NCBI RefSeq assembly: GCF_019459305.1 | Contig: NZ_JAIBES010000095.1 | Span: 1-33,900, forward strand | Reading direction: 5' to 3' | DNA length: 33,900 nt | Origin: Sphingopyxis sp. | Lineage (GTDB): Bacteria; Pseudomonadota; Alphaproteobacteria; Sphingomonadales; Sphingomonadaceae | In this document: one piece after another, positions 16,958 through 24,887 of the stretch | How the letters are laid out: each line of letters starts with the position of its first letter | Numbering within the stretch: the first letter of the stretch is position 1 | Notes under the pieces: model-generated | Told to the model about the DNA's origin: nothing | The model's input: only the letters and a program-made list of their open reading frames with translations | Database searches by the model: none | Position numbers and translations under genes: made by a program

Positions 16958-18043
16958 ATGGCGCCAAGGCGCATATTGTACATCGACGACGACGAAGGCA
17001 TACGGCGCCTCGTCGCGCGCTCGCTCTCGCGCAAGGGCTATGAGGTGAGCCTGGCAGCGAGCGGCAGCGAAGGGCTGGCGCTGGTTGCAGGCGACAATTT
17101 CGACCTGGTTGCGGTCGATCATTACATGCCGGGGCTGGACGGGCTCCAGACGCTCGAGGCGCTGCGTGCGCTGCCTGCTTGCCCGCCGGTTGTTTATGTG
17201 ACCGGATCGGAAGAAAGCCGTATCGCCGTGGCGGCGCTCAAATCGGGCGCCGACGATTATGTCGTGAAGTCGGTTGGCGAGGATTTCTTCAACCTCCTTG
17301 CGAGCAGCTTCGAACAGGTCCTTGAGCGCGCGCAGCTCAGGCAAGACCGCGAGCGGGCAGAGGCGGATCTCAGGGTAAGCAACGCCCGCCTCGAAGCCCT
17401 CCTCAAGGAAGTGAACCACCGCGTCGCCAATAACCTTCAGATGGTGATGTCGTTCATTGCGCTGCAGTCACGCACGCTCAGCGACGCCGGCGCGCGCGAA
17501 GCGCTCCAGCAGACGCAGCAGCGCATCGCGACGATCGCGCATGTGAACCGGCGGCTCTACACCAGCGACGACGTCGAATATGTCGCGATCGACGAGTATC
17601 TCGAAGGGCTTGCCGTCGATCTTGCCACCACTTGGTCAACGGGCGAGCGTTTGCGCACCGTTCGCGCCGAAGCGCCGCGGCTGAAAATCTCGACGGACAA
17701 GGCGGTCGCGCTAGGGATGATCGTCAATGAGTGGGTGAGCAATGCCTGTAAATATGCCTATGATGGCAGCACCGGCGAAGTCCGCATTTTGCTTTCGATC
17801 GACGACATGACGCTCGAGCTCGCAGTCGAGGATGATGGCGTCGGTTGGCCCGAAGGCGGTGCGGTGCGCGGAACCGGGCTGGGAACCCGGCTCATCTCCG
17901 CGCTTGCACGCCCGCACCGCGCGGAGATCCGCTACGAGAAAATGCACCCCGACCGCCGCACGCCCGGAACGCGCGCGGTGGCGAAACTGCCCTTGGCAAG
18001 CACCGACCTCTCCCCCATTCAAGCATGCACAAACAGGCTCTAA
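16958..18043 (+). CDS. Soluble receiver-HisKA_2 histidine kinase
   Basis: The 361-residue protein has no membrane segment. An N-terminal receiver (residues about 4-120; D10-D12, phospho-acceptor D54 in VAVDHYMPG, Lys in YVVKSV) is followed by a coiled linker and a HisKA_2 dimerisation domain with the phospho-His at about residue 154 (EVNHRVANNLQMV), then a HATPase (NEWVSNACKYAYDG, DDGVGWPEG). Sphingomonas melonis Pak kinases that feed PhyR/SdrG in the general stress response belong to the HWE/HisKA_2 family, so a similar role is plausible but not shown. It starts 2 nt after the Rcp1-like gene, so translation is coupled. Confidence 0.93.
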   Translation: MAPRRILYIDDDEGIRRLVARSLSRKGYEVSLAASGSEGLALVAGDNFDLVAVDHYMPGLDGLQTLEALRALPACPPVVYVTGSEESRIAVAALKSGADDYVVKSVGEDFFNLLASSFEQVLERAQLRQDRERAEADLRVSNARLEALLKEVNHRVANNLQMVMSFIALQSRTLSDAGAREALQQTQQRIATIAHVNRRLYTSDDVEYVAIDEYLEGLAVDLATTWSTGERLRTVRAEAPRLKISTDKAVALGMIVNEWVSNACKYAYDGSTGEVRILLSIDDMTLELAVEDDGVGWPEGGAVRGTGLGTRLISALARPHRAEIRYEKMHPDRRTPGTRAVAKLPLASTDLSPIQACTNRL

Positions 18044-18130
18044 ATGCTGCCCGCTCAGGTCGTTGTTCCCGCTGTCCGGCAGTGTTTCCGGGCATAGAAA
18101 ATTGTGGCGCGGATTGGCGCGCCGACTAAC

Positions 18131-18964
18131 TCAGGCATGTCCCTGCGTTGGAAAGGCCCATGACGACAAGCCGCGCGGCGCAAAGGGCGTCCAACAACCT
18201 TCGGCTTGCGCCAGCCGGTCAGCGACGGCGAAGATTACACTTGGATTGACCCCGAGGCCGCAGTGGCTGCCAAAGACCTCAATATTTTCCCGCTGCGCGC
18301 CCGTCGTCTCGCGGCAGACCTGCCAGGCACAAACGCCGTCGGATCGGCTGTAGAGCGCCGACGAGGGTATGGGGCATGGCGCGGCCAGCTCAGCGAGCAA
18401 GGCACGGTTGGCGCGATCGTCCCGCGCAGTGCCACTGACCATCTCGAAAATCTTGCCTGCATGGGTCGCCTTGCCCTTGTCCATGAAAGGCGACCCTAGC
18501 GTGATCAGCTGACGAACGTGCCCTGGCAAGCGCCGGGCGAGCAGGCGCGCATAGAGCCCGCCAAGACTCCAGCCCACCAGGCTCACCTTGCGCCCCGTTT
18601 CACCAGCCAGCGCCTCGACGCGCGCCTGAAGAAGTTCACCGCGCGAACCTACCGCGCGCGGTCCGCGGTTGCGCCCGAGACCCCACGCCCGGGCGTCAAA
18701 GCCGAGCCTGTCAAGGATGGCGCGAAGCGCAGCAGTCGACCGGTCTCCTGCAAGGAGGCCGGGCAGAACCAGAACGGGGTGTCCGTCACCGCGTGCGGCG
18801 CTGCGGAGAAGGCCCGGGATGCTCGCGGCGAGCAGGCCGAATTCCGACACGGCCCGCGGCAGCTCGGCCGCGGCGAGCCAGGGCGATGGCGGACGGGGCA
18901 TTGCCGCACGTGCGGCGCTTTTACTTGCGTGGGTCATGGACCGACAACCGCCAGCCAAGGACAT
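18131..18964 (-). CDS. Alpha/beta hydrolase, lipase-like
   Basis: This 277-residue hydrolase carries the nucleophile elbow VGWSLGGLYAR (GxSxG), an upstream oxyanion-type segment HPVLVLPGLLAGDRST, and later acidic and His candidates (YSRSDGVCAW for Asp, FGSHCGLGVNP for His). It resembles small esterases and triacylglycerol-lipase-like proteins; the substrate is unknown. The ATG at 18964 (MSLAGGCRSM) has GGAG 5 nt upstream; starts at 18937 and 18901 are alternatives without that signal. There is no clear signal peptide, so it is probably cytoplasmic. It is divergent from the Ku gene. Confidence 0.85.
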   Translation of the reverse strand: MSLAGGCRSMTHASKSAARAAMPRPPSPWLAAAELPRAVSEFGLLAASIPGLLRSAARGDGHPVLVLPGLLAGDRSTAALRAILDRLGFDARAWGLGRNRGPRAVGSRGELLQARVEALAGETGRKVSLVGWSLGGLYARLLARRLPGHVRQLITLGSPFMDKGKATHAGKIFEMVSGTARDDRANRALLAELAAPCPIPSSALYSRSDGVCAWQVCRETTGAQRENIEVFGSHCGLGVNPSVIFAVADRLAQAEGCWTPFAPRGLSSWAFPTQGHA

Positions 18965-19124
18965 CGTTGCTCCAAATTGATCGAGGTTAATCGGAATTTC
19001 CGGATCGCAGCTACCGCAGGGGGGCCGAATTTCCAGAATTTTGGTACGATGTCGCGGCGCGCACGTCAGAGCGGAACGTCCATCGTCATCGCGGATTGAA
19101 GGAGTAGCATCAAGGGAGACGATC

Positions 19125-20003
19125 ATGGCTGTACGACCCTATTGGAAGGGCCAAATCAGGCTGGCACTGGTCTCGATTCCGGTCGAAATCTATACTGCCA
19201 CGAAAAGCGGCGCGACCATAGCTTTCAACCAGATTCACGAACCATCGGGCAAGCGCATCAAATATGAAAAGGTCGTGCCCGGCATCGGCCCGGTGGACGT
19301 CGACGAGATCGTCAAGGGCTTTGAATATGCCAAGGGCGAATATGTCATTCTGGACGAAGACGAGATTGAGGGGGTCAAGCTGGAAAGCAAGAAGACACTC
19401 GAACTGACCCAGTTCGTCGAGGCGCATGACATCGACGCAATCTATTTCGAAAAGCCCTATTATGTCGTGCCTGCCGACGACCTTGCTGAAGAGGCATTCA
19501 TCGTCCTGCGCGAGGCGCTGCGCCGCAGCCGCAAGGTCGGGCTCGGGCAACTTGCGATGCGCGGCCGTGAATATGTCGTCAGCATCAAGCCGTGCGGGCG
19601 CGGTCTGGTCATGGAAACGCTGCGCTACGCCGATGAGGTGAACAAGGCCGCAAGCTATTTCCGTGATATCGGAGAAGGCGACCCTGATGAAGACCTGCTC
19701 GATCTCGCGACAACCTTGATCGACAAGAAGACCGGCAAATTCGATGCGAGCGATTTCCACGATCGTTACGTCGAGGCGCTGCGCGACCTCATCGAACGCA
19801 AGAAGAAGGGCAAGACACTCAATATCGAGAGCGAGGGCGGCGGCAGCGAGACGCGCGGCTCGAACGTCATCGACCTGATGGCAGCACTCAAGAAATCGGT
19901 GGGCGGTGCAAGCGCTGTCAAATCGAAAGCCGGCACCAAGAAAAGCGCTGCCAAGACCCCGGCCAAGAAGGCCGCGAAAACCCCTGCTCGCAAGCGCGCC
20001 TGA
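19125..20003 (+). CDS. ku: Ku protein for non-homologous end joining
   Basis: The 292-residue protein starts MAVRPYWKGQIRLALVSIPVEIYTAT and has the bacterial Ku core: NQIHEPSGKRIKYEKVVP, GFEYAKGEYVILDEDEI, FVEAHDIDAIYFEKPYYVVP and KKTGKFDASDFHDRYVEALRDLI. The C-terminal tail is Lys/Ala-rich (AKTPAKKAAKTPARKRA), as in bacterial Ku proteins that bind DNA through a basic tail. Ku binds DNA ends and recruits LigD. No ligD lies in this window, so the partner must be elsewhere. AAGGGAG precedes the ATG at 19125. The size agrees with bacterial Ku (about 270-320 residues). Confidence 0.96.
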   Translation: MAVRPYWKGQIRLALVSIPVEIYTATKSGATIAFNQIHEPSGKRIKYEKVVPGIGPVDVDEIVKGFEYAKGEYVILDEDEIEGVKLESKKTLELTQFVEAHDIDAIYFEKPYYVVPADDLAEEAFIVLREALRRSRKVGLGQLAMRGREYVVSIKPCGRGLVMETLRYADEVNKAASYFRDIGEGDPDEDLLDLATTLIDKKTGKFDASDFHDRYVEALRDLIERKKKGKTLNIESEGGGSETRGSNVIDLMAALKKSVGGASAVKSKAGTKKSAAKTPAKKAAKTPARKRA

Positions 20004-20035
20004 TCGGCTGATCGATGCAGCGCGGCGGGACATTG

Positions 20036-20302
20036 TTAGGCGTTCGGTCCGAAGCGCCGGCGCTCGGGATCGCGGCGAAATCGGTAGCGATTCCTGATCC
20101 GTTCCTGGAAAAACGCTCCCGCAGACCGGGCGCGGCAAAAGGCCTCGAACAGCGTCTCGGGGACGCCATCGTAAACATATTTGCCGCTATCGTGAAACGC
20201 GATCGAAAGCGTCCGCGCGGCGGCATCATAGACAATTTGATCAATCGTCGAAGATTGGCTGAAGCGATGCACACGCATGCGGTCCAAGCGCATGGGTTTC
20301 AT
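20036..20302 (-). CDS. KTSC-domain protein
   Basis: This 88-residue protein has the KTSC layout: SSTIDQIVYDAAARTLSIAF, then HDSGKYVYDGVPETLFEAF, then ARSAGAFFQERIRNRYRFRR. The SS-I-x-x-I-x-YD, Y-x-Y-x-x-VP and S-x-G-x-FF elements are the family signature. The domain is small and of uncertain function, often found in short proteins near nucleic-acid enzymes. The gene is convergent with ku (33 nt between stops) and divergent from the GNAT gene. The C-terminus is basic (FRRDPERRRFG), consistent with nucleic-acid contact, but that is inference. Confidence 0.88.
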   Translation of the reverse strand: MKPMRLDRMRVHRFSQSSTIDQIVYDAAARTLSIAFHDSGKYVYDGVPETLFEAFCRARSAGAFFQERIRNRYRFRRDPERRRFGPNA

Positions 20303-20353
20303 AATCGTTCCTGTCGCCGTCGCAGCCGGCTTGCGGCGTCACCCGCTTTGCCC

Positions 20354-20377
20354 GGAACCGCGCACGCGCGGCGCGTT
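20354..20377 (+). promoter_or_regulatory. Weak EcfG-type promoter candidate for GNAT gene
   Basis: GGAAC (20354-20358), a 15-nt spacer and CGTT (20374-20377). Both boxes are perfect, but the spacer is one short of the usual 16-17. It would start transcription within about 10 nt of the ATG at 20393, leaving almost no leader, which lowers the likelihood. Confidence 0.25.
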
Positions 20378-20392
20378 TCGACAAGCTGAACG

Positions 20393-21274
20393 ATGGCAAC
20401 TTCCCCCACCGCTGATCAGCTGCGCGCGATGGCCGAACATCGCGGGATGAAACTCCTGCGCTCCCGCAAGCGCAAACCGGGGGTTGGAGACTTCGGCAAA
20501 TTCGGCTTGACCGATGCAAAGGGCGAAGCCTTGCTCGGGATCGGCGAATCCGGACTTACTGCCACGGCGCAGGAGGTCGAAGCCTATCTTCGTGGTCGCG
20601 CGCTCGGCACCTGGAAACTCTCGGCCGAGACCACATCCCGTGCCCAACCGGCAAAGAAGAAAGATCCCGTCGAACCACGCGACGAACCATCACCGGTGCG
20701 GCGCCGAGCCCAGAGGCCAGCTCGGGCGGGTGCGACCGAGACGAAAGCGCGGCGGCGGGCAGAAGCCCCGCCCAAGTCGCCGCGGTCGCCCGCCGCGCCG
20801 GTGCTGCGTATCGTCGCCAAAGAGGGCTCCAAGGCCGCGTCCGCTCCCAACTGGCATATTCGGCCGGCAATCGTCGCCGATGCCGCGGCGCTAGCAGTGC
20901 TGCTGCGCCAGATCGCGGGCGCCAGGATCGAACGCGGCGACATCGCAGCCAATATCGCATCGCTCAAACGGACAAAAGGCGGGCTGGTTGTCGCCGAGCG
21001 CGACGGCGTCATAGGCTGCTGCGCCTGGGTGGTCATGCCCACTATCCACCGCGGCCTGCTGGGACGGCTCACGCTGCTTTTGGTCGACAAGCGGCACCGG
21101 CGCAGTGGAATTGCCTCAGCGATGATGGAGCCCGCGCTCGAAGCGCTCGCAAGTGCGGGATGCGGCGCGGTCGAGGCGATGAGCGACATCATGATCGACA
21201 ATGCCCATAACTTCTTCCGAAAACGAGGTTATGACCAAAAAAGCTACAGGTTTGTACGCGCGCTGGCGGACTGA
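20393..21274 (+). CDS. Two-part GNAT N-acetyltransferase
   Basis: The 293-residue protein joins two modules. Residues about 8-67 (LRAMAEHRGMKLLRSRKRKPGVGDFGKFGLTD, then LGIGESGLTATAQEVEAYLRG) form a small basic domain I do not recognise by name. A long Ala/Arg/Lys/Pro-rich linker (about 68-145) follows, then a GNAT domain (about 150-293) with IRPAIVADAAALAVLLRQ, LLVDKRHRRSGIASAMMEPALE as the acetyl-CoA loop, and MIDNAHNFFRKRGY. The acceptor is unknown. The basic domain could bind nucleic acid. The gene follows ku and the KTSC gene. A second ATG (20429) is possible. Confidence 0.88.
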   Translation: MATSPTADQLRAMAEHRGMKLLRSRKRKPGVGDFGKFGLTDAKGEALLGIGESGLTATAQEVEAYLRGRALGTWKLSAETTSRAQPAKKKDPVEPRDEPSPVRRRAQRPARAGATETKARRRAEAPPKSPRSPAAPVLRIVAKEGSKAASAPNWHIRPAIVADAAALAVLLRQIAGARIERGDIAANIASLKRTKGGLVVAERDGVIGCCAWVVMPTIHRGLLGRLTLLLVDKRHRRSGIASAMMEPALEALASAGCGAVEAMSDIMIDNAHNFFRKRGYDQKSYRFVRALAD

Positions 21275-21294
21275 TATCGGATCGCCGCGCTGCT

Positions 21295-21324
21295 GACAGC
21301 CGATCGCGCAGGATCGTGGCTGTC
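21295..21324. terminator. Inverted repeat between convergent genes
   Basis: GACAGCC (21295-21301) pairs with GGCTGTC (21318-21324), and inner GATC copies flank the loop. It lies between the 3' ends of the GNAT gene and the minus-strand repeat protein, so it could act as a bidirectional terminator, but no U-run is present. Confidence 0.35.
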
Positions 21325-21454
21325 GCGCCTGACCCGAAACGCCAGTCCGCCATCCAGTCGCGCGGTTACGGCACAGAGACAGGTCAGCGCGCGCCCTATC
21401 CTGACCCTGCTGATGCTCGCAATCGCCGCGCCGCGGCTCGCTGTCGCACGCCTG

Positions 21455-22342
21455 TTATCGACGGATACTTCCGAGCATCCGTTCCAGCTCACCAAATCGC
21501 CGGGTCAGATACGTCCGCTCATCGGCGCTATATCCACCTGTCGCATAAGCTGCGTCGAGCCTTGCGAGGTCGCCGAGCTGCGCCCGAACCTGCACCGCGT
21601 CGTTGCGGTTAATGGTGCCATTGCGTTCCAATGCAGCCAAGCGTGTTTCCAGCTGGCTCCAGCGGGCGTTGTTGCCGTCATTGCCATAGCCGCCCCCAAG
21701 GCGATCGATGATCGCATTGTATCGCGCCCATAGATCGGCCTGCTCGCGTGCATCGAACCCACCACGCTGATAGCGCGCCTCAAGCTGGGCCAGGGAGCGC
21801 CACTCGCTGCGCAGCCGCGTGGCTTCTGCCTGCGTAATGGTTCGGTTCCGCAGTCCGCTCGTTAACCGCTGTTCAAAATCGGCGTTGCGCGTCGACAACA
21901 TCTGCCACCGACCCTCGTCCTGATAGCCACCCGGACCGGTCGTCTGGCCAGCAATCCGCTGCGTCAAAGCCCGATATCGCATCCGCAGATCGCCGCGCTG
22001 CTGCTGCGACATATTGCCGTTGGCCGAGTATTGCGCTTCCAACCGGACGATCTCATCATACTCGCGGCGCATCTGGTCCGCTTCGCGTCGGCTAAGCGAA
22101 CCGTCACGCACGGCGGTATCGATCCGCTGCTCCAACATGGCGCGACGCTGGGCAAAAGGTCGGCGCCCCTGATTCCAGTCGGATTCCAAGGTCTGTTCGC
22201 TGGCCTGTTCGTTGTTGCCGAACACAGACCCCAGCAATTGCTCAAGGATATTTCCCTGCGGCTGACGCTGCTCCTGCGCCGCAGCAGCGCCCGAGAAAAG
22301 CAACGTGCTTGTAGCAGCGATCAGGAGGTATTTGATGTTCAT
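21455..22342 (-). CDS. Secreted three-repeat helical protein
   Basis: The 295-residue protein has a signal peptide (MNIKYLLIAATSTLLFSGAAAAQ, cleavage after AAA-Q region) and a Gln/Asn-rich stretch. Three related helical repeats of about 62-65 residues follow, each with the pattern R-x-x-L-x-x-R-(I/L)...G-(S/T)-(L/I)-(S/T/N)-x-x-(E/D)-A...L-x-x-L-(E/D)-x-x-Y...A/R-Y. The repeats start near residues 68, 155 and 230 and look like successive helical hairpins. No catalytic residues stand out, so a structural periplasmic role is more likely. AAGG lies 9 nt before the ATG at 22342; an in-frame TTG 15 nt upstream is less likely. Confidence 0.8.
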   Translation of the reverse strand: MNIKYLLIAATSTLLFSGAAAAQEQRQPQGNILEQLLGSVFGNNEQASEQTLESDWNQGRRPFAQRRAMLEQRIDTAVRDGSLSRREADQMRREYDEIVRLEAQYSANGNMSQQQRGDLRMRYRALTQRIAGQTTGPGGYQDEGRWQMLSTRNADFEQRLTSGLRNRTITQAEATRLRSEWRSLAQLEARYQRGGFDAREQADLWARYNAIIDRLGGGYGNDGNNARWSQLETRLAALERNGTINRNDAVQVRAQLGDLARLDAAYATGGYSADERTYLTRRFGELERMLGSIRR

Positions 22343-22919
22343 GAGACTGACCTTCAATCAAAGAGCTTGCGGCATTGGCAACCCAGGCTGTTGGCCAGGC
22401 CCGCCGCCTTCACAGGTGGAAAATCCGCGCTGTCGTGGCCGCGCCGATGCTCCAGATTACCGTTCAACTCTTTGCCGATGCGTCGGTTGCCTGTTTGAGC
22501 ATTTAGAAACAATCTGTTGCTCGGTCGTCATATGCGCGCACATCGGTTGGTTCGCGGCGCCATGGCTGCGCCGGCGCGGTTGTCTCCGCCATGGACGTCG
22601 GTGCGCCTCCGATAGCAGCGCCAGTTTGCTGCGGTTCTGACAACGTCCGCCAAGACGTTGAGCAGCTGTCGAAGTCATGACCGCCGCGGCGAACAGCTTC
22701 AGGCAATGCCGGCAGCATTTTCATTGCTCGATGTCCTGGTGTCCCGCTGGCGTGCCACCTCTCAGCACCTCGGCAGCTTTCGGTTCCAGAATAACGATTC
22801 CAGGCGAAATTCGCAGGCGGATGGGAAAAATCAGCGATGACCAGACTTTGCCCTGCCGAAGCAGCCATCGCCCGATCCAAGCGTAGTTGATCCAAATCTC
22901 TCTCGCGAAAGACCATGGC
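22343..22919. other. Divergent intergenic region with one clear inverted repeat
   Basis: About 577 nt separate the divergent repeat-protein and DUF1989 genes. No frame is convincing: the longest, minus 22503-23330, overlaps the DUF1989 gene in antisense and has shadow composition. The most ordered element is the inverted repeat at 22641-22660. No GGAAC-type box is present. Confidence 0.5.
22641..22660. repeat. Perfect inverted repeat, possible operator
   Basis: CAACGTC (22641-22647) and GACGTTG (22654-22660) are perfect inverted copies around CGCCAA. The 7-bp arms and 6-nt spacer would suit a dimeric regulator, with centre about 270 nt before the DUF1989 start and 310 nt before the repeat-protein start. 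It could also be a transcript hairpin. Confidence 0.4.
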
Positions 22920-23543
22920 ATGACCGAAATTATTGCGCCGCGAAGCGGCACGGCCTTTCCCCTGCTCCGCGGTGAAACGCTGCGCGTGATCGATCCCGAG
23001 GGCGGACAGGTCAGCGACATGCTCGCCTTTACGCGCGGCGACGTTCGCGAGGTCGTCTCGAACGGGCGGACGTTTGATTATGAGGAGACGATCCGGCTGA
23101 CGACGGGCAACCGGCTGTGGTCGAACCGGTCCAATCCGATGCTCGAGATTGTCGAAGACAATGTCGGCACGCATGATTTTCTGCTGACCCCGTGCAGTGA
23201 GGCAACCTTTCGCCATTTCTACAAGGACAAGCCGGTGCATCGCGGCTGTTTCGGCAATCTGGCCGAAGCGCTGGCACCCTATGGCATCGCCGAGGACGAT
23301 ATTCCTGTCGCATTCAACCTCTTCATGCACGTTCCGGTCGACGACGCCGGCAGGGTCAAAGTGCTGCCGCCGCGAACCGCGCCTGGCGATTTCATCCGTT
23401 TGCGCGCGCTCGACGACCTGATCATCGGGCTCACCGCCTGTTCAGCCTATGACAGTTGCGGGGGGACGTTCAAACCGATCCACTACGAAATCGAGCGCGA
23501 GCCGCTGACGCGCCTTGAGCCGCAGATGTCACGCATCCTTTAG
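22920..23543 (+). CDS. DUF1989 (urea carboxylase-associated) family protein
   Basis: This 207-residue protein carries the DUF1989 pattern: LRVIDPEGGQVSDMLAFTRGD, MLEIVEDNVGTHDFLLTPCSE, and CFGNLAEALAPYGI followed by FNLFMHVPVDDAGRV and TACSAYDSCGG. Conserved Cys, His and Asp residues (THDFLLTPC, FMHV, CSAYDSC) suggest a metal site. Family members lie next to urea carboxylase or allophanate hydrolase genes in nitrogen metabolism, but none is present here, so this is an orphan. The ATG at 22920 gives the family N-terminus; upstream codons in frame add 11 residues without support. Confidence 0.9.
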   Translation: MTEIIAPRSGTAFPLLRGETLRVIDPEGGQVSDMLAFTRGDVREVVSNGRTFDYEETIRLTTGNRLWSNRSNPMLEIVEDNVGTHDFLLTPCSEATFRHFYKDKPVHRGCFGNLAEALAPYGIAEDDIPVAFNLFMHVPVDDAGRVKVLPPRTAPGDFIRLRALDDLIIGLTACSAYDSCGGTFKPIHYEIEREPLTRLEPQMSRIL

Positions 23544-23585
23544 GCTGCGCAATCGTTGAACAAGCCTCAACCGAGAGGACCGCGC

Positions 23586-24656
23586 TTGAAAATTCCAATG
23601 TATATCGCCGGGGCGCTTCTGCTCGCCGGCTGCAATGCGTCACCCGACAAAAATGCGGACGAAACGCGCCCGGCGACAGCGGCGACGTCCGACGGCGATA
23701 GTCTGATATTCGCCGATGCCGAACCGGACGCGCGCCCCTTTACGGAAACCCCCATCCTGCGGGCGCAGGTCATCCTCGATCATCTCGGTTTCTCGCCCGG
23801 CGTCATCGATGGCAAGGAGGGCGCGTCCTATGCTGCGGCATTGCGCGGTTTTCAGCAGGCCAATGATCTCGCCGACACAGGCAAGCTTGACACCGCGACG
23901 GAGCAGGCGTTGCAGCGGGGGCGCCAGCTGCCCGCGACGCGGGTTGTCATCATTCCGGCAGGCTTTGCCAAAGGACCGTTCGTCCCGGCCTTTCCGAAAG
24001 ACGCGGCCGAACAGGCGAAATTGCCCGCGCTCGGCTATCGCAACCTGACCGAGGCGCTGGCCGAACGCTTTCACACCACGCCCGAAACGCTCGTCGCGCT
24101 GAACAGCGCATCGACGCTGGTCGGCGCTGGCCGCCCGTTCCGCGTTCCCAACATCGCGGACATCGACCGATCGACGCTGGGCAAGGATTCGCGCGGCTGG
24201 AACGGGACGCTGGAACGCCTCGGCGTCGCGCCCAACCAACCCGCTGCGGCCAAGGTCGTCGTCGACAAATCCGAAGGCGTGCTGAAGGTGTTCGACGCCA
24301 GTGACAAGCTGATCGCGCAATTCCCCGCCACGATGGGAAGCAGCCGCGATCCGCTGCCGATCGGGACCTGGAAAATCCTGGGCGTCAGCCGCAATCCAGA
24401 TTTCCACTACAACCCCAAATTGTTCTGGGACGTGAGCGACAGCAAAGAGACGGCGCTGCTGCAACCGGGGCCGAACAGCCCCGTCGGGGTGGCTTGGATC
24501 GACATCAACAAGCCGCATTATGGCATCCATGGCACAAGCGAGCCGCACACGATCGGTCGCGCCGAAAGCCATGGCTGCGTCCGACTGACCAACTGGGATG
24601 CAGCGCGGCTGGCGCAGATGGTGAAACCCGGGACGCCTGCCATTTTCCAGAACTGA
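23586..24656 (+). CDS. L,D-transpeptidase lipoprotein (YkuD) with peptidoglycan-binding domain
   Basis: The 356-residue protein begins with a lipoprotein signal (ALLLAGC lipobox, Cys near residue 17). A PG_binding_1 domain follows (ILRAQVILDHLGFSPGVIDGKEG, ALRGFQQANDL), then a LysM-like middle (YRNLTEALAERFHTTPETLVALNS) and a C-terminal YkuD domain with GIHGTSEPHTIGRAESHGCVRL, the catalytic Cys being in SHGCVR. It crosslinks peptidoglycan, or attaches proteins to it, in the periplasm. AGAGGA lies 6 nt before the TTG at 23586. TTG 23556 and ATG 23598 are alternatives; the lipobox is kept in all. Confidence 0.92.
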   Translation: MKIPMYIAGALLLAGCNASPDKNADETRPATAATSDGDSLIFADAEPDARPFTETPILRAQVILDHLGFSPGVIDGKEGASYAAALRGFQQANDLADTGKLDTATEQALQRGRQLPATRVVIIPAGFAKGPFVPAFPKDAAEQAKLPALGYRNLTEALAERFHTTPETLVALNSASTLVGAGRPFRVPNIADIDRSTLGKDSRGWNGTLERLGVAPNQPAAAKVVVDKSEGVLKVFDASDKLIAQFPATMGSSRDPLPIGTWKILGVSRNPDFHYNPKLFWDVSDSKETALLQPGPNSPVGVAWIDINKPHYGIHGTSEPHTIGRAESHGCVRLTNWDAARLAQMVKPGTPAIFQN

Positions 24657-24887
24657 CGGAGAAAAGCGCGCACGATGCGGTTCGCGCGCGTCCGATCGGT
24701 GTCATGGCTCAGGGAATACGCCTCTCCGGGCACTCTCTTGGGCGCTGCCTCATATCGCGCAACGCATTTTGCAGTCGGTGCCTCATTCCCGAGGCTTGCC
24801 ATTCATTGACCCGCTGATGATCCCCTTCGGCGACTGATCCGCCTGACAGCTGGGAAAAGGGCGCCGCTGCACAAACGGCCCGCAGCG

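Noticed and set aside
19073-19098. GGAAC upstream of ku considered as an EcfG promoter
   Set aside because: At 16-17 nt spacing only GATT/ATTG is found instead of CGTT, two or more mismatches.
22503-23330. A 275-codon minus-strand open frame
   Set aside because: It overlaps the DUF1989 gene in antisense, and the DUF1989 motifs are unambiguous.
24657-24887. Open frames between the L,D-transpeptidase and the DUF6961-like gene
   Set aside because: They are short, start without ribosome binding sites and lack domain character.
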